DNA of 64,000 nt from Atrina japonica (taxonomy: Eukaryota; Mollusca; Bivalvia; Pterioida; Pinnidae), in assembly GCA_030159075.1 (NCBI GenBank), contig BROG01000132.1:434001-498000 (forward strand), written 5' to 3'. Below the pieces are notes generated by a model. It was not told the origin of the DNA and did no database searches. It saw only the letters and a program-made list of their open reading frames with translations. How positions within the stretch are numbered: position 1 is the first letter of the stretch; every line of letters begins with the position of its first letter. Shown in pieces: positions 12,130 to 25,376 of this stretch. The translations under genes and the position numbers were made by a program.

Positions 12130-13020
12130 TTTAGTGGTCAGATGAGCTATTGCCATCACTTGGCGTCTGTCATCTGTCGTCCGTCCGTCATAAACTTTTT
12201 AAAAAATCTTCTCCTCTGAAACCACCAGGCCATATGGAACCAAAAACTTAAAAAATGGCCATACACGTCACACATTCGGGTGTCTAGAAAAAAGAAAATT
12301 TATATCCGGTATGCTTGTTAAGTCACCATCCTTTGACATGGCCGTATAGGTTCATGAATTTAGAATAATAGGGGTAAAACTGCAATTTTTTGTCCAATAG
12401 CTTAAAACAAAACACCTCAAAACTAATTAGTCAGAAATATTCATCAGGACAAGATCAATCTACCCTAAAAGTTTTGGATGAGTCTGATAACCTGATTTTG
12501 AGTTATTGCCCCTGAAATGTTGATTTTTAATGATTTTCGGTATTTTTTTTAAAATGATACAAGATGCATCAAAACTAACTGGCCAAAAATTGTCAGCAGG
12601 ACAAGATCTACCTGCCTTGAAAATTTCAGAAGAATCTAATCTACTGATTTTGAGTTATGGCCCCTGAAATGTCAGTTTTTAGCAATTTTCATAGTTTTTG
12701 GCTAATATCTCCAAAACTATAATAACTAGCTATAGGGGTATAAAAGTATAAATTGCAAATATGATCAGTAAAACCAAACTTTACAAGAATGAAGTATGGA
12801 AGGTCCTTTACTAAGATTGCCCAAATGTTTCTGTTCCACCATTTGACCCTATGGGAAAAACATATTTTGATTATGTCCTCTGAAACTACTAGAGCAAATT
12901 AAACCAAACTTTGTAGGAATATCACAATAGATTTTGGTTGTTCCGCTGTAAAAATTGTGTCCAGCAGGTCAACATCCCATCCAAGAAGGCTCCCAAAGGG
13001 TATCGTAGTTTAACATTGGA
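12130..13020 (+). mobile_element. Dispersed element with GTCCGTCCGTC head
   Basis: It begins near gatgagctattgccatcact and a cgtctgtcatctgtcgtccg phrase, then has AAAAAATCTTCTCCTCTGAAAC and two similar inner segments (gattttgagttattgcccct near 12492 and gattttgagttatggcccct near 12645). The same head type occurs at 17495. No coding capacity. Confidence 0.6.
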
Positions 13021-13143
13021 TCTTAGGTAAAAACATCTGATACTGCTTTGCAAATTGAAAATAAAGTTGGTCAGTATAGTACAGATGAGTTATACAAGCT
13101 CCTGGGAGCCTCTAGTGTTGGTACTAGCTGCCTAAAGAGATCA

Positions 13144-13305
13144 TGGTTTTCCGGCTATCTCCTTGTACAGTTTTTAGCTACAGCTTTAATATTTTGCAGT
13201 TTGTTTGTATACATAATGGAGGTGTACATGTTCACAGAATTTTGATTTTTTTCAAATATTTACAGTATGCCAGGTAGTTGGACTTAGTCCTTTTTTTGTA
13301 CTAAA
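13144..13305 (+). repeat. Right copy of the 190-bp direct repeat
   Basis: It matches 11938-12125 in order (ggctatctccttgtacagtt, atattttgcag, acataatggaggtgtacatg, gccaggtagttggacttagt). Divergence is clear but the order of segments is kept. Confidence 0.75.
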
Positions 13306-13454
13306 AGTCAGAATGAGGTTGGGGATGTTAGATATTCACAAAAACCAGTAGTTGGACTTCATTTCCTTCTGATTTGCTATGTAATTGAAAACATGGTTTG
13401 TACAACTACGGTTTAATGTCCCATATGCAGTGACATAATTGTAACTAAAAATAA

Positions 13455-13556
13455 GAATTTTTAGTATTGTCAAATATTTAGTCAATACCGGGAAATATTT
13501 AATCAATACCGGGAAATATTTAATCAATACTGGGAAATATTTAATCAATACCAGGA
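13455..13556 (+). repeat. 21-bp minisatellite, about five copies
   Basis: The unit ggaaatatttaatcaatacc recurs with starts at 13491 and 13512. Since 21 is a multiple of three, one minus-strand frame reads KYFPVLI repeatedly. Confidence 0.85.
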
Positions 13557-14375
13557 AGATGATGACCACTGGAAATGAAAACTGGAACTTGGTGAATACT
13601 AAAACTGGAAAGTTGAACTTTGATGACTGAAAGACCATAAAAATTCTTGCTATTGTTTGTCAGTAATTCAGTGAGTATATTTAATGATAACTTGTTGCTG
13701 ACAGTAATCTGGAAAGTTGAAATCTTTTGGCTGGACAATCAGTCCTGCAAGTGTAGACATTTAGAATAAAAAAATAAAATGAAGATCATCTTACAAAGTG
13801 TTTTTTATAATATCTTAATGTCAGACGGGGACATCATTTGTGTCTTACAGACAATTTCAAGTTGTACTTCAACATCACTATTTGTCATATATACAGTACA
13901 TGGAACTATGTTCATGCATATGGCAGAGCAGAGGGGGGCATTGTACATATTTTTTATTTATTTTTTTTTTTTTAAGGTGTGAATCCCAAATGAAGTTTGG
14001 GAGGAATATAGATCTTTCACATATATTTATTGTAGATTCAAAAAATTTCATTGTGGTTTTAATTTCGTTTATGTCATTTTTTCATTTATTAATGAAATTT
14101 AAATGATGACAAAATTTTATGTTATTTATACCAAGTAATAGTAGAAGGTTCCTTTACAAACAGGTTTTTTATTTCAACAAAATTTTATGTCAGTGAATTG
14201 TTTTATTTTTAAAACATGATTTTAACCCCACAAATTTTTCTGATTCAACAATATCTATAGTCCCATTCCCATAACTTGGTGGGGCAGAGTAACCTTTGGA
14301 TTATCGTATTATTCATTCCACTTATTTTATGGTTATGACAAGCTTCACAGGAAATAACTTTTTATTCCTCACTGG

Positions 14376-16650
14376 AGACTTGTAGATGTGGTGACAAGTA
14401 GGGATGAGTACTCTTGTAGATGTGGTGACAAGTAGGGATGATTACTCTTGTAGATGTGGTAACAAGTAGGGATGATTACTCTTGTAGATGTGGTAACAAG
14501 TAGGGATGAATACTCTTGTAGATGTGGTGACAAGTAGAAGATGAATACTCTTGTAGATGTGGTGACAAGTAGGGATGAATACTCTTGTAGATGTGGTGAC
14601 AAGTAGGGATGATTACTCTTGTAGATGTGGTGACAAGTAGGGATGATTACTCTTGTAGATGTGGTGACACATAGGAATGATTACTCTTGTAGATGTGGTG
14701 ACAAGTAGGGATGATTACTCTTGTAGATGTAGTGACAAGTAGGGATGATTACTCTTGTAGATGTGGTGACACGTAGGAATGATTACTCTTGTAGTTGTGG
14801 TGACAAGTAGGGATGATTACTCTTGTAGTTGTGGTGACAAGTAGGGATGATTACTCTTGTAGATGTGGTGACAAGTAGGGATGATTACTCTTGTAGATGT
14901 GATGACAAGTAGGGATGAATACTCTTGTAGATGTGGTGACATGTAGGGATGATTACTCTTGTAGATGTGGTGACAAGTAGGGATGATTACTCTTGTAGAT
15001 GTGGTGACAAGTAGGGATGAATACTCTTGTAGATGTGGTGACAAGTAGGGATGATTACTCTTGTAGATGTGGTGACAAGTAGGGATGATTACTCTTGTAG
15101 ATGTAGTGACAAGTAGGGATGAATACTCTTGTAGATGTGGTGACAAGTAGGGATGATTACTCTTGTAGATGTGGTGACAAGTAGGGATGATTACTCTTGT
15201 AGATGTGGTGACAAGTAGGGATGAATACTCTTGTAGATGTGGTGACAAGTAGAGATGAATACTCTTGTAGATGTGGTGACAAGTAGGGATGAATACTCTT
15301 GTAGATGTGGTGACAAGTAGGGATGATTACTCTTGTAGATGTGGTGACAAGTAGGGATGAATACTCTTGTAGATGTGGTGACAAGTAGGGATGAATACTC
15401 TTGTAGTTGTGACAAGTAGGGATGATTACTCTTGTAGATGTGACAAGTAGGGATGATTACTCTTATAGATGTGGTGACAAGTAGGGATGAATACTCTTGT
15501 ATATGTGGTGACAAGTAGGGATGATTACTCTTGTAGATGTGGTGACAAGTAGGGCTGATTACTCTTGTAGATGTGGTGACAAGTAGGGATGATTACTCTT
15601 GTAGATGTGGTGACAAGTAGGGATGAATACTCTTGTAGATGTGGTGACAAGTAGGGATGATTACTCTTGTAGATGTGGTGACAAGTAGGGATGATTACTC
15701 TTGTAGATGTAGTGACAAGTAGGGATGAATACTCTTGTAGATGTGGTGACAAGTAGGGATGAATACTCTTGTAGATGTGGTGACAAGTAGAGATGAATAC
15801 TCTTGTAGATGTGGTGACAAGTAGGGATGAATACTCTTGTAGATGTGGTGACAAGTAGGGATGATTACTCTTGTAGATGTGACAAGAAGGGATGATTACT
15901 CTTATAGATGTGGTGACAAGTAGGGATGAATACTCTTGTATATGTGGTGACAAGTAGGGATGATTACTCTTGTAGATGTGGTGACAAGTAGGGATGAATA
16001 CTCTTGTAGATGTGGTGACAAGTAGGGATGATTACTCTTGTAGATGTAGTGACAAATAGGGATGATTACTCTTGTAGATGTGGTGACAAGTAGGGATGAT
16101 TACTCTTGTAGATGTAGTGACAAGTAGGGATGAATACTCTTGTAGATGTGGTGACAAGTAGGGATGATTACTCTTGTAGATGTGATGACAAGTAGGGATG
16201 ATTACTCTTGTAGTTGTGACAAGTAGGGATGATTACTCTTGTAGATGTGACAAGTAGGGATGATTACTCTTGTAGATGTGGTGACAAGTAGGGATGATTA
16301 CTCTTGTAGATGTAGTGACAAATAGGGATGATTACTCTTGTAGATGTGGTGACAAGTAGGGATGATTACTCTTGTAGATGTAGTGACAAGTAGGGATGAA
16401 TACTCTTGTAGATGTGGTGACAAGTAGGGATGATTACTCTTGTAGATGTGATGACAAGTAGGGATGATTACTCGTGTAGATGTGATGACAAGTAGGGATG
16501 ATTACTCTTGTAGATGTGGTGACAAGTAGGGATGATTACTCTTGTAGATGTGATGACAAGTAGGGATGATTACTCGTGTAGATGTGATGACAAGTAGGGA
16601 TGATTACTCTTGTAGATGTGATGACAAGTAGGGATGATTACTCGTGTCAG
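14376..16650 (-). repeat. 34-bp minisatellite, about 66 copies
   Basis: Each unit has an ACTCTTGTAGATGTGGTGAC core followed by an AAGTAGGGATGA tail. Starts at 15181 and 15215 give a 34-bp period. A T/A variant (gattact or gaatact) alternates, and between about 14914 and 15222 it falls on every third unit, forming a 102-bp trimer. Larger duplicated blocks occur: the shortened units near 15400-15500 recur near 15870-15940. No spacers, so it is not a CRISPR array. Confidence 0.97.
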
Positions 16651-17494
16651 TGTTTTTTTAACCTTGCTGTGCTTTATTACTAGAAATCTAAACCCATCCA
16701 GGTCAAGAAAGCAGACCTGTTTACTTGTATGGATTGCACATATTTTGTACGGAATATTAAGCAAAAAAAAAAAAAACAGAGTAAGGATTGAGGTCATAAA
16801 ATCATGGATGAGTAAAATTTGTACAAGAATATTTTTTTAGTCGTTTTAGTCTGAGTTTAGTTACACTGTGTTAACAAGGCTCTTTTTTGTTAAACTTCCA
16901 TCCATTTTAAAGTGTTTAGAAGACCTGATATATATCCAGGCCTGACAATTATGGTGACGTTTACTGCAGACGAATATGAGAATACTATTAAATGTAGGAA
17001 GGTTTCTGAGTGTAATTATTGTGTTGGCAAAGAGAAAAAGAGAATGAAACTACAAAGACTTGTATTGTTTAACTTGGCAGTGCCTTGGCCCCTCCAAAAA
17101 GGAAGGTATCATGGTGTATTGCAACATTTGTTCCACTGACTTTATCGTAGATGTACTGTACCATCTCTGATAGTCATGCTGGTCAGAACGATTGTCTGCG
17201 ACACATACAAACTCTCAGAGTAAACAACATAAGCTACTTGAATCCAATTTTTCAATGAAAAAATTTGTGTCCACAAATAACTCTGAATTACCACATCAAA
17301 GAGCTATTTACCCGTGCAGAAACAATGATGTGAATTGATATTTGATCACCGAGCTGAACTTTTCTTTGACGTCTGTTGTGGAGTATCGATAGTCAGGCTT
17401 GTGATACATTTATTAAGGCATTTACAATTGTTTCCTGATTAAAAAAATATTTGATGGTTACTGTATTTTTTTGATAAGAAATTGTGTTTCATTA

Positions 17495-18168
17495 GCTCAC
17501 CTTAGCTGAAGGCTCATGTGAGCTATTGTGATCACTCCCCGTCTGTCGTTCGGCGTCCAGCATCCGTCCGTAAATTTTTCTTATTTTTGACTTCTTCTCT
17601 GAAACCACTGAAGGGATTTTGATGAAACTTGACAGAAAGCAAGTGCTCAAGGTCCTTTACCAAGTTTTCAGCCAGATTGGCCCAGGGGTGGATCCAGGGC
17701 AGGGCAGAATAGGTCCCAAAAAGTACCCTGATTTAAAAATCTTCTTCTCTAGAACTACTGCATGAATTGAAAAAATGGATTGTTTCTGAGTGATCAACAT
17801 GGATGTATGATTCAAGTTTGTATTTTTCATAGAAATCAGAATATTAATTTTTGACGTGTTTTTGGGGTCTTTTCAGCCTTTGTCATTTTCATTAATTTTT
17901 GCATGATTTCCTCAATTATCTCCCCTTGCATTCACTTTGATGCATTCATTTAATGTGTTTTACTTGTATTTAGGTGAAAAAATGTTTATGTGCAAGAATT
18001 TTGCAGAAATTTAATTTCTAGAATTTTTTATGGATTTCTTAAAACAGCAATATTCATGTTTCTTGGCCAGATCAGCCTACATGTACATATTCTTCTTGGT
18101 CTTCTTTCTAATTTGTAGATGGTTCTCAGGTGAGCGATTGAGGCCATCTTGGGCCTCTTGTTTTTTAT
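17495..18168 (+). mobile_element. Dispersed bivalve-type element with short inverted ends
   Basis: The left end is GCTCACCTTAG and the right end is the reverse complement of GCTCACCTGAG. Inside are gtgagctattgtgatcactc, a GTCCAGCATCCGTCCGT phrase and two AAATCTTCTTCTCT-like segments; it ends with the phrase GGGCCTCTTG. A fragment is at 29884-29935. No coding capacity seen. Confidence 0.65.
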
Positions 18169-18241
18169 GAACTTTTTCTATGCAGTAAATTGTGTAGACT
18201 CCGGTTGCTGACCATTTTTCTGCATTTTTGATAAATGACTT

Positions 18242-19512
18242 TATATGTTAGGCCTTTCATACATTTACACACATTAAGATCTGTGTTATATGTGTTAGGC
18301 CTTTCATACATTTACACACATTATGATCTGTGTTATATATGTTAGGCCTTTCATACATTTACACACATTAAGATCTGTGTTATATATGTTAGGCCTTTCA
18401 TATATTTACACACATTATGATCTGTGTTATATATGTTAGGCCTTTCATATATTTACACACATTAAGATGTGTTATATATGTTAGGCCTTTTATACATTTA
18501 CACACATTATGATCTGTGTTATATATGTTAGGCCTTTCATACATTTACATACATTAAGATCTGTGTTATATATGTTAGGCCTTTCATACATTTACACACA
18601 TTATGATCTGTGTTATATATGTTAGGCCTTTCATACATTTACACACATTAAGATCTGTGTTATATATGTTAGGCCTTTTATAAATTTACACACATTAAGA
18701 TCTGTGTTATATATGTTAGGCCTTTCATACATTTACACACATTAAGATCTGTGTTATATATGTTAGGCCTTTCATACATTTACACACATTAAGATCTGTG
18801 TTATATATGTTAGGCCTTTCATACATTTACACACATTAAGATCTGTGTTATATATGTTAGGCCTTTCATACATTTACACACATTAAGATCTGTGTTATAT
18901 ATGTTAGGCCTTTCATACATTTACACACATTAAGATCTGTGTTATATATATTAGGCCTTTCATACATTTACACACATTAAGATCTGTGTTATATATGTTA
19001 GGCCTTTCGTACATTTACACTCATTAAGATCTGTGTTATATATGTTATGTCTTTCCTACATTTACACACATTAAGATCTGTGTTATATATGTTAGGCTTT
19101 TCCTACATTTACACACATTAAGATCTGTGTTATATATGTTAGGCCTTTCATACATTTACACACATTATGATATGGTTATATATGTTAGGCCTTTCATACA
19201 TTTACACACATTAAGATCTGTGTTATATATGTTAGGCCTTTCATACATTTACACACATTAAGATCTGTGTTATATATGTTGGGCCTTTCATACATTTACA
19301 CACATTAAGATCTGTGTTATATATGTTAGGCCTTTCATACATTTACACACATTAAGATCTGTGTTATATATGTTAGGCCTTTCATACATTTACACACATT
19401 AAGATCTGTGTTATATATGTTAGGCCTTTCATACACTTACACACATTAAGATCTGTGTTATATATGTTAGGTCTTTCGTACATTTACACACATTAAGATC
19501 TGTGTTATGATG
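18242..19512 (+). repeat. 47-bp minisatellite, about 27 copies
   Basis: The unit reads tatatgttaggcctttcata then catttacacacattaagatc and tgtgtta. The aagatc phrase at 18791 and 18838 gives 47 bp. Copies are highly alike, implying recent expansion. The unit holds AGGCCT, a six-base palindrome. Confidence 0.97.
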
Positions 19513-21018
19513 ATATATGTGTTGTTCCTCCTGTACTGTGTAAAACCAGAAGTTCGTCAGCTACAGATGCAAGTTCACACCTATAAATAGGACTGATTCA
19601 TGTACCACCTGATAACTGATAACGTTCTTACGGTACTAGTATCTCCAGTGGTGATGGAACATAACTATGTAATCTTCCCGCTGAAAGGATGTTAGCATGG
19701 GCTGTCGTCTTGTAGCATCATTCCATCACTAATAGAAACAATAGTCCCATACAAATGTTATCGGGTATCACATGGTACATGAATTAGTCCGATTACTAGA
19801 TTGTTATATTTTTTAGCCATACACACTATGACCTGATTTATAAAGATATTATTGAGGTTTCATGCCTTTATGGACATGACACATGTCTTGTTTTTATAGC
19901 AAACACACTGACGCTAGTGATGCAACATTATATCCTTGAACGATTTATTGTGTTATTTTTGGCACAGTTCGGGTCACGGTTCATTTTCCATGTACACGAT
20001 ACACCTGTTGTACGTTCTGGATTTTGCCATATTCCGGATTCATTGTCTGATTTGTGTTTCTAAACTTAGATTTACTCAAAATAAAAATGGCTGCTGCTCT
20101 AAAGCATGGGCATCCACCAATGTTTAATTCGGCAATTTTGAAGTATTTTGGCTTAAGAATGATGGAGGAAGATGGTCAAATGTTACAGATAATCGCACTG
20201 TACGTCTGTAATGCTGTCACCTTGACGTGACCTATAAATCGGGACAACACAACGGACATGGCCAGTGGCCACTCACTTAAAATATAATCACCTCGACATT
20301 GACATACGCTTATGTGTCTGTGCTGGAAAGGGAAAACAGGTCCTTGTAAACGCTCTCATGGGAACCAGAGGACAGGGTGGGGACAGATAAATTTACAAGA
20401 GGCCTTTGAAACAAAAATGCCAATAAATTCCCCTCATTACAAACAATTTCAAGCTCGATTGCAAACTTTTTGTTGCTTGATATGAGGTAATTTTTGAAAG
20501 CAGAATCGGAGACATTTCTTCGGAAACAAGTTGATGTTCTAAGGAAATGTAGCATAGATGCATATTCTTGTTTTGTTATCAGGGCAATGTTTTCCTATTA
20601 ATATTAATAAATTTTTCCAATCATAGAATATGTTTTTAGATTTTAGATTTTGCAGATTATTCTGGGAAAATAATGTATTGCGATACATATTGTATCAAGA
20701 GCCAGATATCGTCATTGTGAAGAAAAGTTTATTGTTGCACCCCTAACTGACTCATACAAAACTATACACATTTTCTCATTCCAGCAGACTTTGAAATTTT
20801 TCCAAGGGCCCCCTTTTAATGAATCATGGGTCAGGATCCAGTTGCACAACACACTAATCTATGGTTAACCTGTTGGTTTAACATTGCTTAATTTCAGGTT
20901 AAATGTGACAAAATGTTGTGCAACCCAGTCCTTTTGGTTATCTATATTGTATCCAATCATTGTATAGGTTCTACTTAGATGAACTGGCACATTCGGCTCC
21001 TGTCAGAAACCAAACTTA
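19513..21018. other. Intron sequence, nothing recognised
   Basis: No exon or clear repeat structure. The last part (20965-21018) contains a TGGCACATTCGG..TCTGTCA phrase shared with 35010-35040. Confidence 0.5.
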
Positions 21019-21663
21019 TACCATATTCGATGATTAAGCACCCAGGGTGCTACAAAAATCAGGAAAAAGGGGTGGGTGCTTAATGGGACCTATCAATAGT
21101 CAAATAAAACAGTTGACTTTTTATAATGCACAGTGGCAAAGTTGTTGTAGTTATTACCGAGGACACCTATCAACATTCTTCTGTTGCTTGGGGCTGCAGA
21201 AAGACTTACTTACGGTTTTTTGGGTCCATATATCCTTGTCAGCCAACTACAATAGTAGGTAAAATAAGAGGAGGGTGCTTATGCGGTAAATTGGGATATT
21301 TTGGCCGTTGTTTAATTTTGGCCAATTTGGCCATCCTATTAAATTGGCCAAAATTAAACTGCCCAAAATATGTACACGTTCAATAGCTGGAAAATCTAGA
21401 TCTGTTTCTAACATTAACCAGGAATTATTCTAATGTTAACTTTCACAGCTAAATTTGAGTGGTCGCTGGTCACAGAGTGCAGGTTGTCACTATATAGGAT
21501 GAGGAAATATGGGATATAAGCAAGGGGAATATTGAAAAGGGTCATTAAAGGTAGATTAGACCAATGGCCAAAATTTAACTGTCTGAAAAATAACCCTTCA
21601 TTTAATGTCCAAACGTCCCAATTTACGGTAGAGACATGGGCGCTTAATGGGTCAAAGACGGTA
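21019..21663. mobile_element. TA-flanked inverted-repeat element
   Basis: The left end TACCATATTCGATGATTAAG continues CACCC; the right end is the reverse complement of TACCGTCTTTGACCCATTAA continuing GCGCCC. The ends are imperfect inverted repeats with outer TA. A ggaaaatctagatctgtttc..taatgttaactttca segment (21388-21448) is shared with 37875-37925. The ends resemble those of the 6348-7455 element. Confidence 0.6.
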
Positions 21664-22249
21664 CTGACTATTTTCCAAAATTCCAGACCTACAGGTAAAA
21701 CAATTTGCCTTGGTCTGATTCTATATATTACCGCACCTTTAATACTGTAAACATGGATATTTCCACATGTTGTAAATTACGTAATTTTGTTATACAAACC
21801 ATATGTGTGGGTTGTTTACTCGATGTCAGACCTTACTGTGAGCAGTCTGGTATTAGACAATTGTTCTTAGCACAACTGGGACTGGTGCACCTGAAATAAT
21901 TCACATTAAAAATTCTTAATTGCGTATTTAGTGTAAATTACCCCCACACATAAATTTCATTTTTACGTTATTTGGTGCCTGTCATCAATGTTTTAATTTA
22001 GGCTTATCTTGGTATAACTTTATTTTAATATAATTAATTTATCACCAAAAACAATTTGTTTGTCCTTAGTGGGCTGACAAGTTGTAAATTCCTCACTCCG
22101 CTGATAGAAGGACATAGTACAAGTCAAAATTTTTGGCCCTTTTTCTATAGCTTATGACTATAACCATGGAAATAACATAATTATGAGTATGGGGCACTAG
22201 ATAATGTGTCAGATTATACATAAGCTGTTGATATATAAAGTAGATATCT

Positions 22250-22745
22250 CAAAATTCATTGGTCCACCCATATTACTTTGAGGTGTCCGGAATTCGAGAT
22301 AACAGGAATTTTCAGTTTAAATATTTTCTATGTCTGTTGGATGAGAAATAAATTTTCTAAAGCAACTGCTTCATTTGAATTGGATAAAAAGCAATTATGA
22401 ATTACCGTTTCACCTCAGTAGGAGTAAATTGTTTGTGTTTTGCAAGTAAACAGGTAATTAATTACCATACTGTTGCTCACAAATTGTAAAATTTTGACTG
22501 CGAAAGGTAATTTCGAGATAAGGAGTGTTTTTTTTTTCTCTAATATTATGATACTTCAGATGATAAATTTATTTTGACAAAAGCAAAATTTCGAGATAAA
22601 AACTTTCAGATATCTGAAGTAAATGTACTATAAATATATATAGTAAAAAATATTGAGACCAACCCTTCAGCATTGACATAACAGGAATTTCGACTCATCT
22701 GGTTTTGATATAGCACGATTTTACAGTATATTTACATAAGATAAC
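22250..22745. mobile_element. Possible inverted-repeat remnant (aattcgagataacaggaatt)
   Basis: GAATTCGAGATAACAGGAATT-like phrases recur near 22290, 22512, 22593 and 22676. The style is that of TA-inserting MITEs, but the ends are not clear. Confidence 0.3.
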
Positions 22746-23399
22746 TCTAAATGAACATTGTGATGGTAAAATATATTTTAAGAGTTGCCTCCCTTTTCAT
22801 TAAATCATTAAAAACTTTTGTTGTTGTTCATTCTTTAAGAATCTGAAATTTGTTGTCTTTATTGTTTTATTATTTTTTCACTTCTGCCAAAGATTTTTTT
22901 TTACTATGATGATGTCACCAGCTTTAGGTGAAGTGCCACAAATTTTTACCTGTGCTATGGAATGCCAATGCATTTAGGTTCTTAAGGGACCAAACCAAAG
23001 TGACACAGGATCTTGGTTTTTAGTCTCCCTTATGCTAAAGTACTTGGAAAAGAACTGTCACTGACATTGTTTATATCTTATAAATGACCTGGTACCAGGA
23101 TTTGAACCCAGAACCTTCTGCTTACAAGTCATGTGCTAAAAAACACAAAACTACCACAACCTATAGATTTGAAAATTCAATTCTTTTGACATTACATGTA
23201 TTAGGATTCAGTATATACATGTATGTGTCTCGTGATATAAAGGATTTACTCAACTTCAGCATCTGGTATTTAAACAGAGACACCTGTACTAGATTATATT
23301 TTGTTTTTTAGTGTACTGTACACAACACCTGTATGTGTTTACAATAGATGTAGATTTGATTGTATGTTGATAACAAAGGTAACAATGTACCCAAGAACA

Positions 23400-23545
23400 A
23401 ACCACTAGCCATCTGCAAGTAATATGGCAAATTTTCCATACAAAAATCTGCTTGGGTTCCAGTGGGGCTGGAACATGCACTGACCAGAAGGGGAGACTTT
23501 ATGGTTCAAAGCGTGATGCACTGACCACTCAGTCATTGATTCCTC
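23400..23545 (-). mobile_element. tRNA-derived SINE, head part
   Basis: The minus strand shares the head and body of the 10735 SINE: a tRNA-like B-box region near gggttccagtggggctggaa and a tggcaaattttccatacaaa body. Confidence 0.6.
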
Positions 23546-23559
23546 CTTTAATTGTAAAG

Positions 23560-24240
23560 AAATGTGTATGTAGATATTAAAGGTAAAGAACGGTATATAT
23601 GTAGATATTAAAAGTAAAGAACGGTATATATGTAGATATTAAAAGTAAAGAACGGTATATATGTAGATATTAAAAGTAAAGAACGGTATATATGTAGATA
23701 TTAAAGATAAAGAAAGGTGTATATGTTGATATTAAAGGTAAAGAAAGGTGTATATGTAGATATTAAAGGTAAAGACAGATGTATGTAGATATTAAAAGAA
23801 AAAACAGGTGTATATGTAGATATTAAAGGTAAAAACAGGTGTTTGTGGATATTAAGAGAAAAAGCAAGTGTATATGTAGCTATAAAGGTAAAGACATGTG
23901 TATGTGGATATTAAAGATGAAGAAGGGATTTATAGATATTAAAGATAAAGACAGGTGTATGTGGATATTAAAAGAAAAAGACAGGTGTATGTGGATTTTA
24001 AAAGAAAAAGAGGTGTATATGTAGCTGTTAAAGGTAAAGAAATGAGTATGTAGATATTAAAGGTGAAGAAGGGGTATGTAGATATTTAAGGTAAACACAG
24101 GTGTATGTAGGTATTAAAAGTAAAGACAGGTTTATATGCAGATAATAAAGGTAAAGACAGGTGTATGTAGATATTAAAGAAAGACAGGTGAATTTAGTTA
24201 TTAAAGGTAAAGATAGGTGTATGTAGCAGACATTTTGAAA
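23560..24240 (+). repeat. Degenerate minisatellite of about 28-34 bp
   Basis: The theme is gtatatgtagatattaaaagtaaagaacg with many variants; the first four copies (23590-23700) are almost identical, later ones drift. A last copy is near 24360-24410, after a break at 24241-24355. Confidence 0.85.
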
Positions 24241-24699
24241 TAAAAAATAAATACTGGTCAACCCGACCAGTGAATAAAGATATTTCACTGGTCAAAATAA
24301 ACTTTTTACTGGTCCGTGTATATACACAATTTATGGTGAACTGATGAATTTCAAAAACTCTGATGTAGATATTAAAGGTAAAGAAGGGTTTATGTAGATA
24401 TTTTAAAAAGGTTAAGAAATTGATTTTCTTGGTTTTGTTGGTAATTGGTTTTGGCACCTTTAGATTATGATATTGTTATTCTCCTTTGATAAAGTTTGAG
24501 TTTTTACAAGATACAGATCATATTAAAATACTTCTTACGTGTATTTTGAAGATTAAACTGTTATTTAAAATAGCTATCACAGGTACTCGGGTGTGCAATG
24601 TTTGGTGAATTCAATGTTAATGCTGTTATATTGACTGCAAAGGATATGATTTTTATATGAATGTGTACAAGATTTGTTTATGGATGTTTGTAACAGTGC

Positions 24700-25045
24700 C
24701 TGTACTCATTTTTCACTAGTGTCCTCATATCCCATTCTTGCACTCACTTCTCACTAACATGCACTTTTTACCAGTGTATTGACTTCTCGCCAATTCAGTC
24801 ACTTTTGAAGTAAACTCACTTGTTGCATTCTTTTCTACACTCAGCAATACATTCACCTCTCACTAATATACTCATCTCAACTCAATACAATCACTACTCA
24901 CTAATACACTGATTTCTCATCAATATACACACCTCACCAGTATGCTCACTTTTCTTCACTTATTTCCCACCTATACACTGACTTTTCACATGTATGCTGA
25001 CCTCTTACCAATGTTGTCACATTTTGCAAATGTACTCATTACTTA
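24700..25045 (+). repeat. Degenerate tract related to the 19-bp array
   Basis: CTCACTTCTCACCAATACAC-like phrases recur irregularly. It looks like an old, decayed version of the array that starts at 25377; a SINE lies between them. Confidence 0.6.
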
Positions 25046-25312
25046 GATGTAGAGCTGGCCAGGCTCTGTCAGTAGCACATAGGTTATGAGTATGAGTCCA
25101 GTCAGCAGCAGTTTGGTTTCCTGTCCTTCGGATGAGACAGTAAAAACTGAGGTCCCGTGTCACCGTAGATGTTGGCATATTAAAGAACCCTTACTGCTCA
25201 ATGGCCGTAAGTGCCAAGCATTGGCCAAAATTTGGAGCCCTTCACTGGCATTTGGTGATGTCTTCATATGAGTGAAATATTCTTGAGTGAGACGTTAAAC
25301 AACAATAAACAA
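25045..25312 (+). mobile_element. SINE of a second family
   Basis: It carries cctgtccttcggatgagaca, ttaaagaacccttactgctc, cttcactggcatttggtgat and the tail phrases GAGTGAAATATTCTTGAGTG and GAGACGTTAAAC. The copy at 45676-45857 shares these in order. I recall this tail from many mollusc sequences. It interrupts the 19-bp array region. Confidence 0.75.
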
Positions 25313-25376
25313 ACTTAGATGTATAATCTTACTTCTTTGATATACTCAACAATGTATTCTTTTATTATAATTATAC

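Noticed and set aside
14376..16650. CRISPR-like direct repeat array
   Set aside because: The 34-bp units are contiguous with no spacers, and the DNA is eukaryotic.
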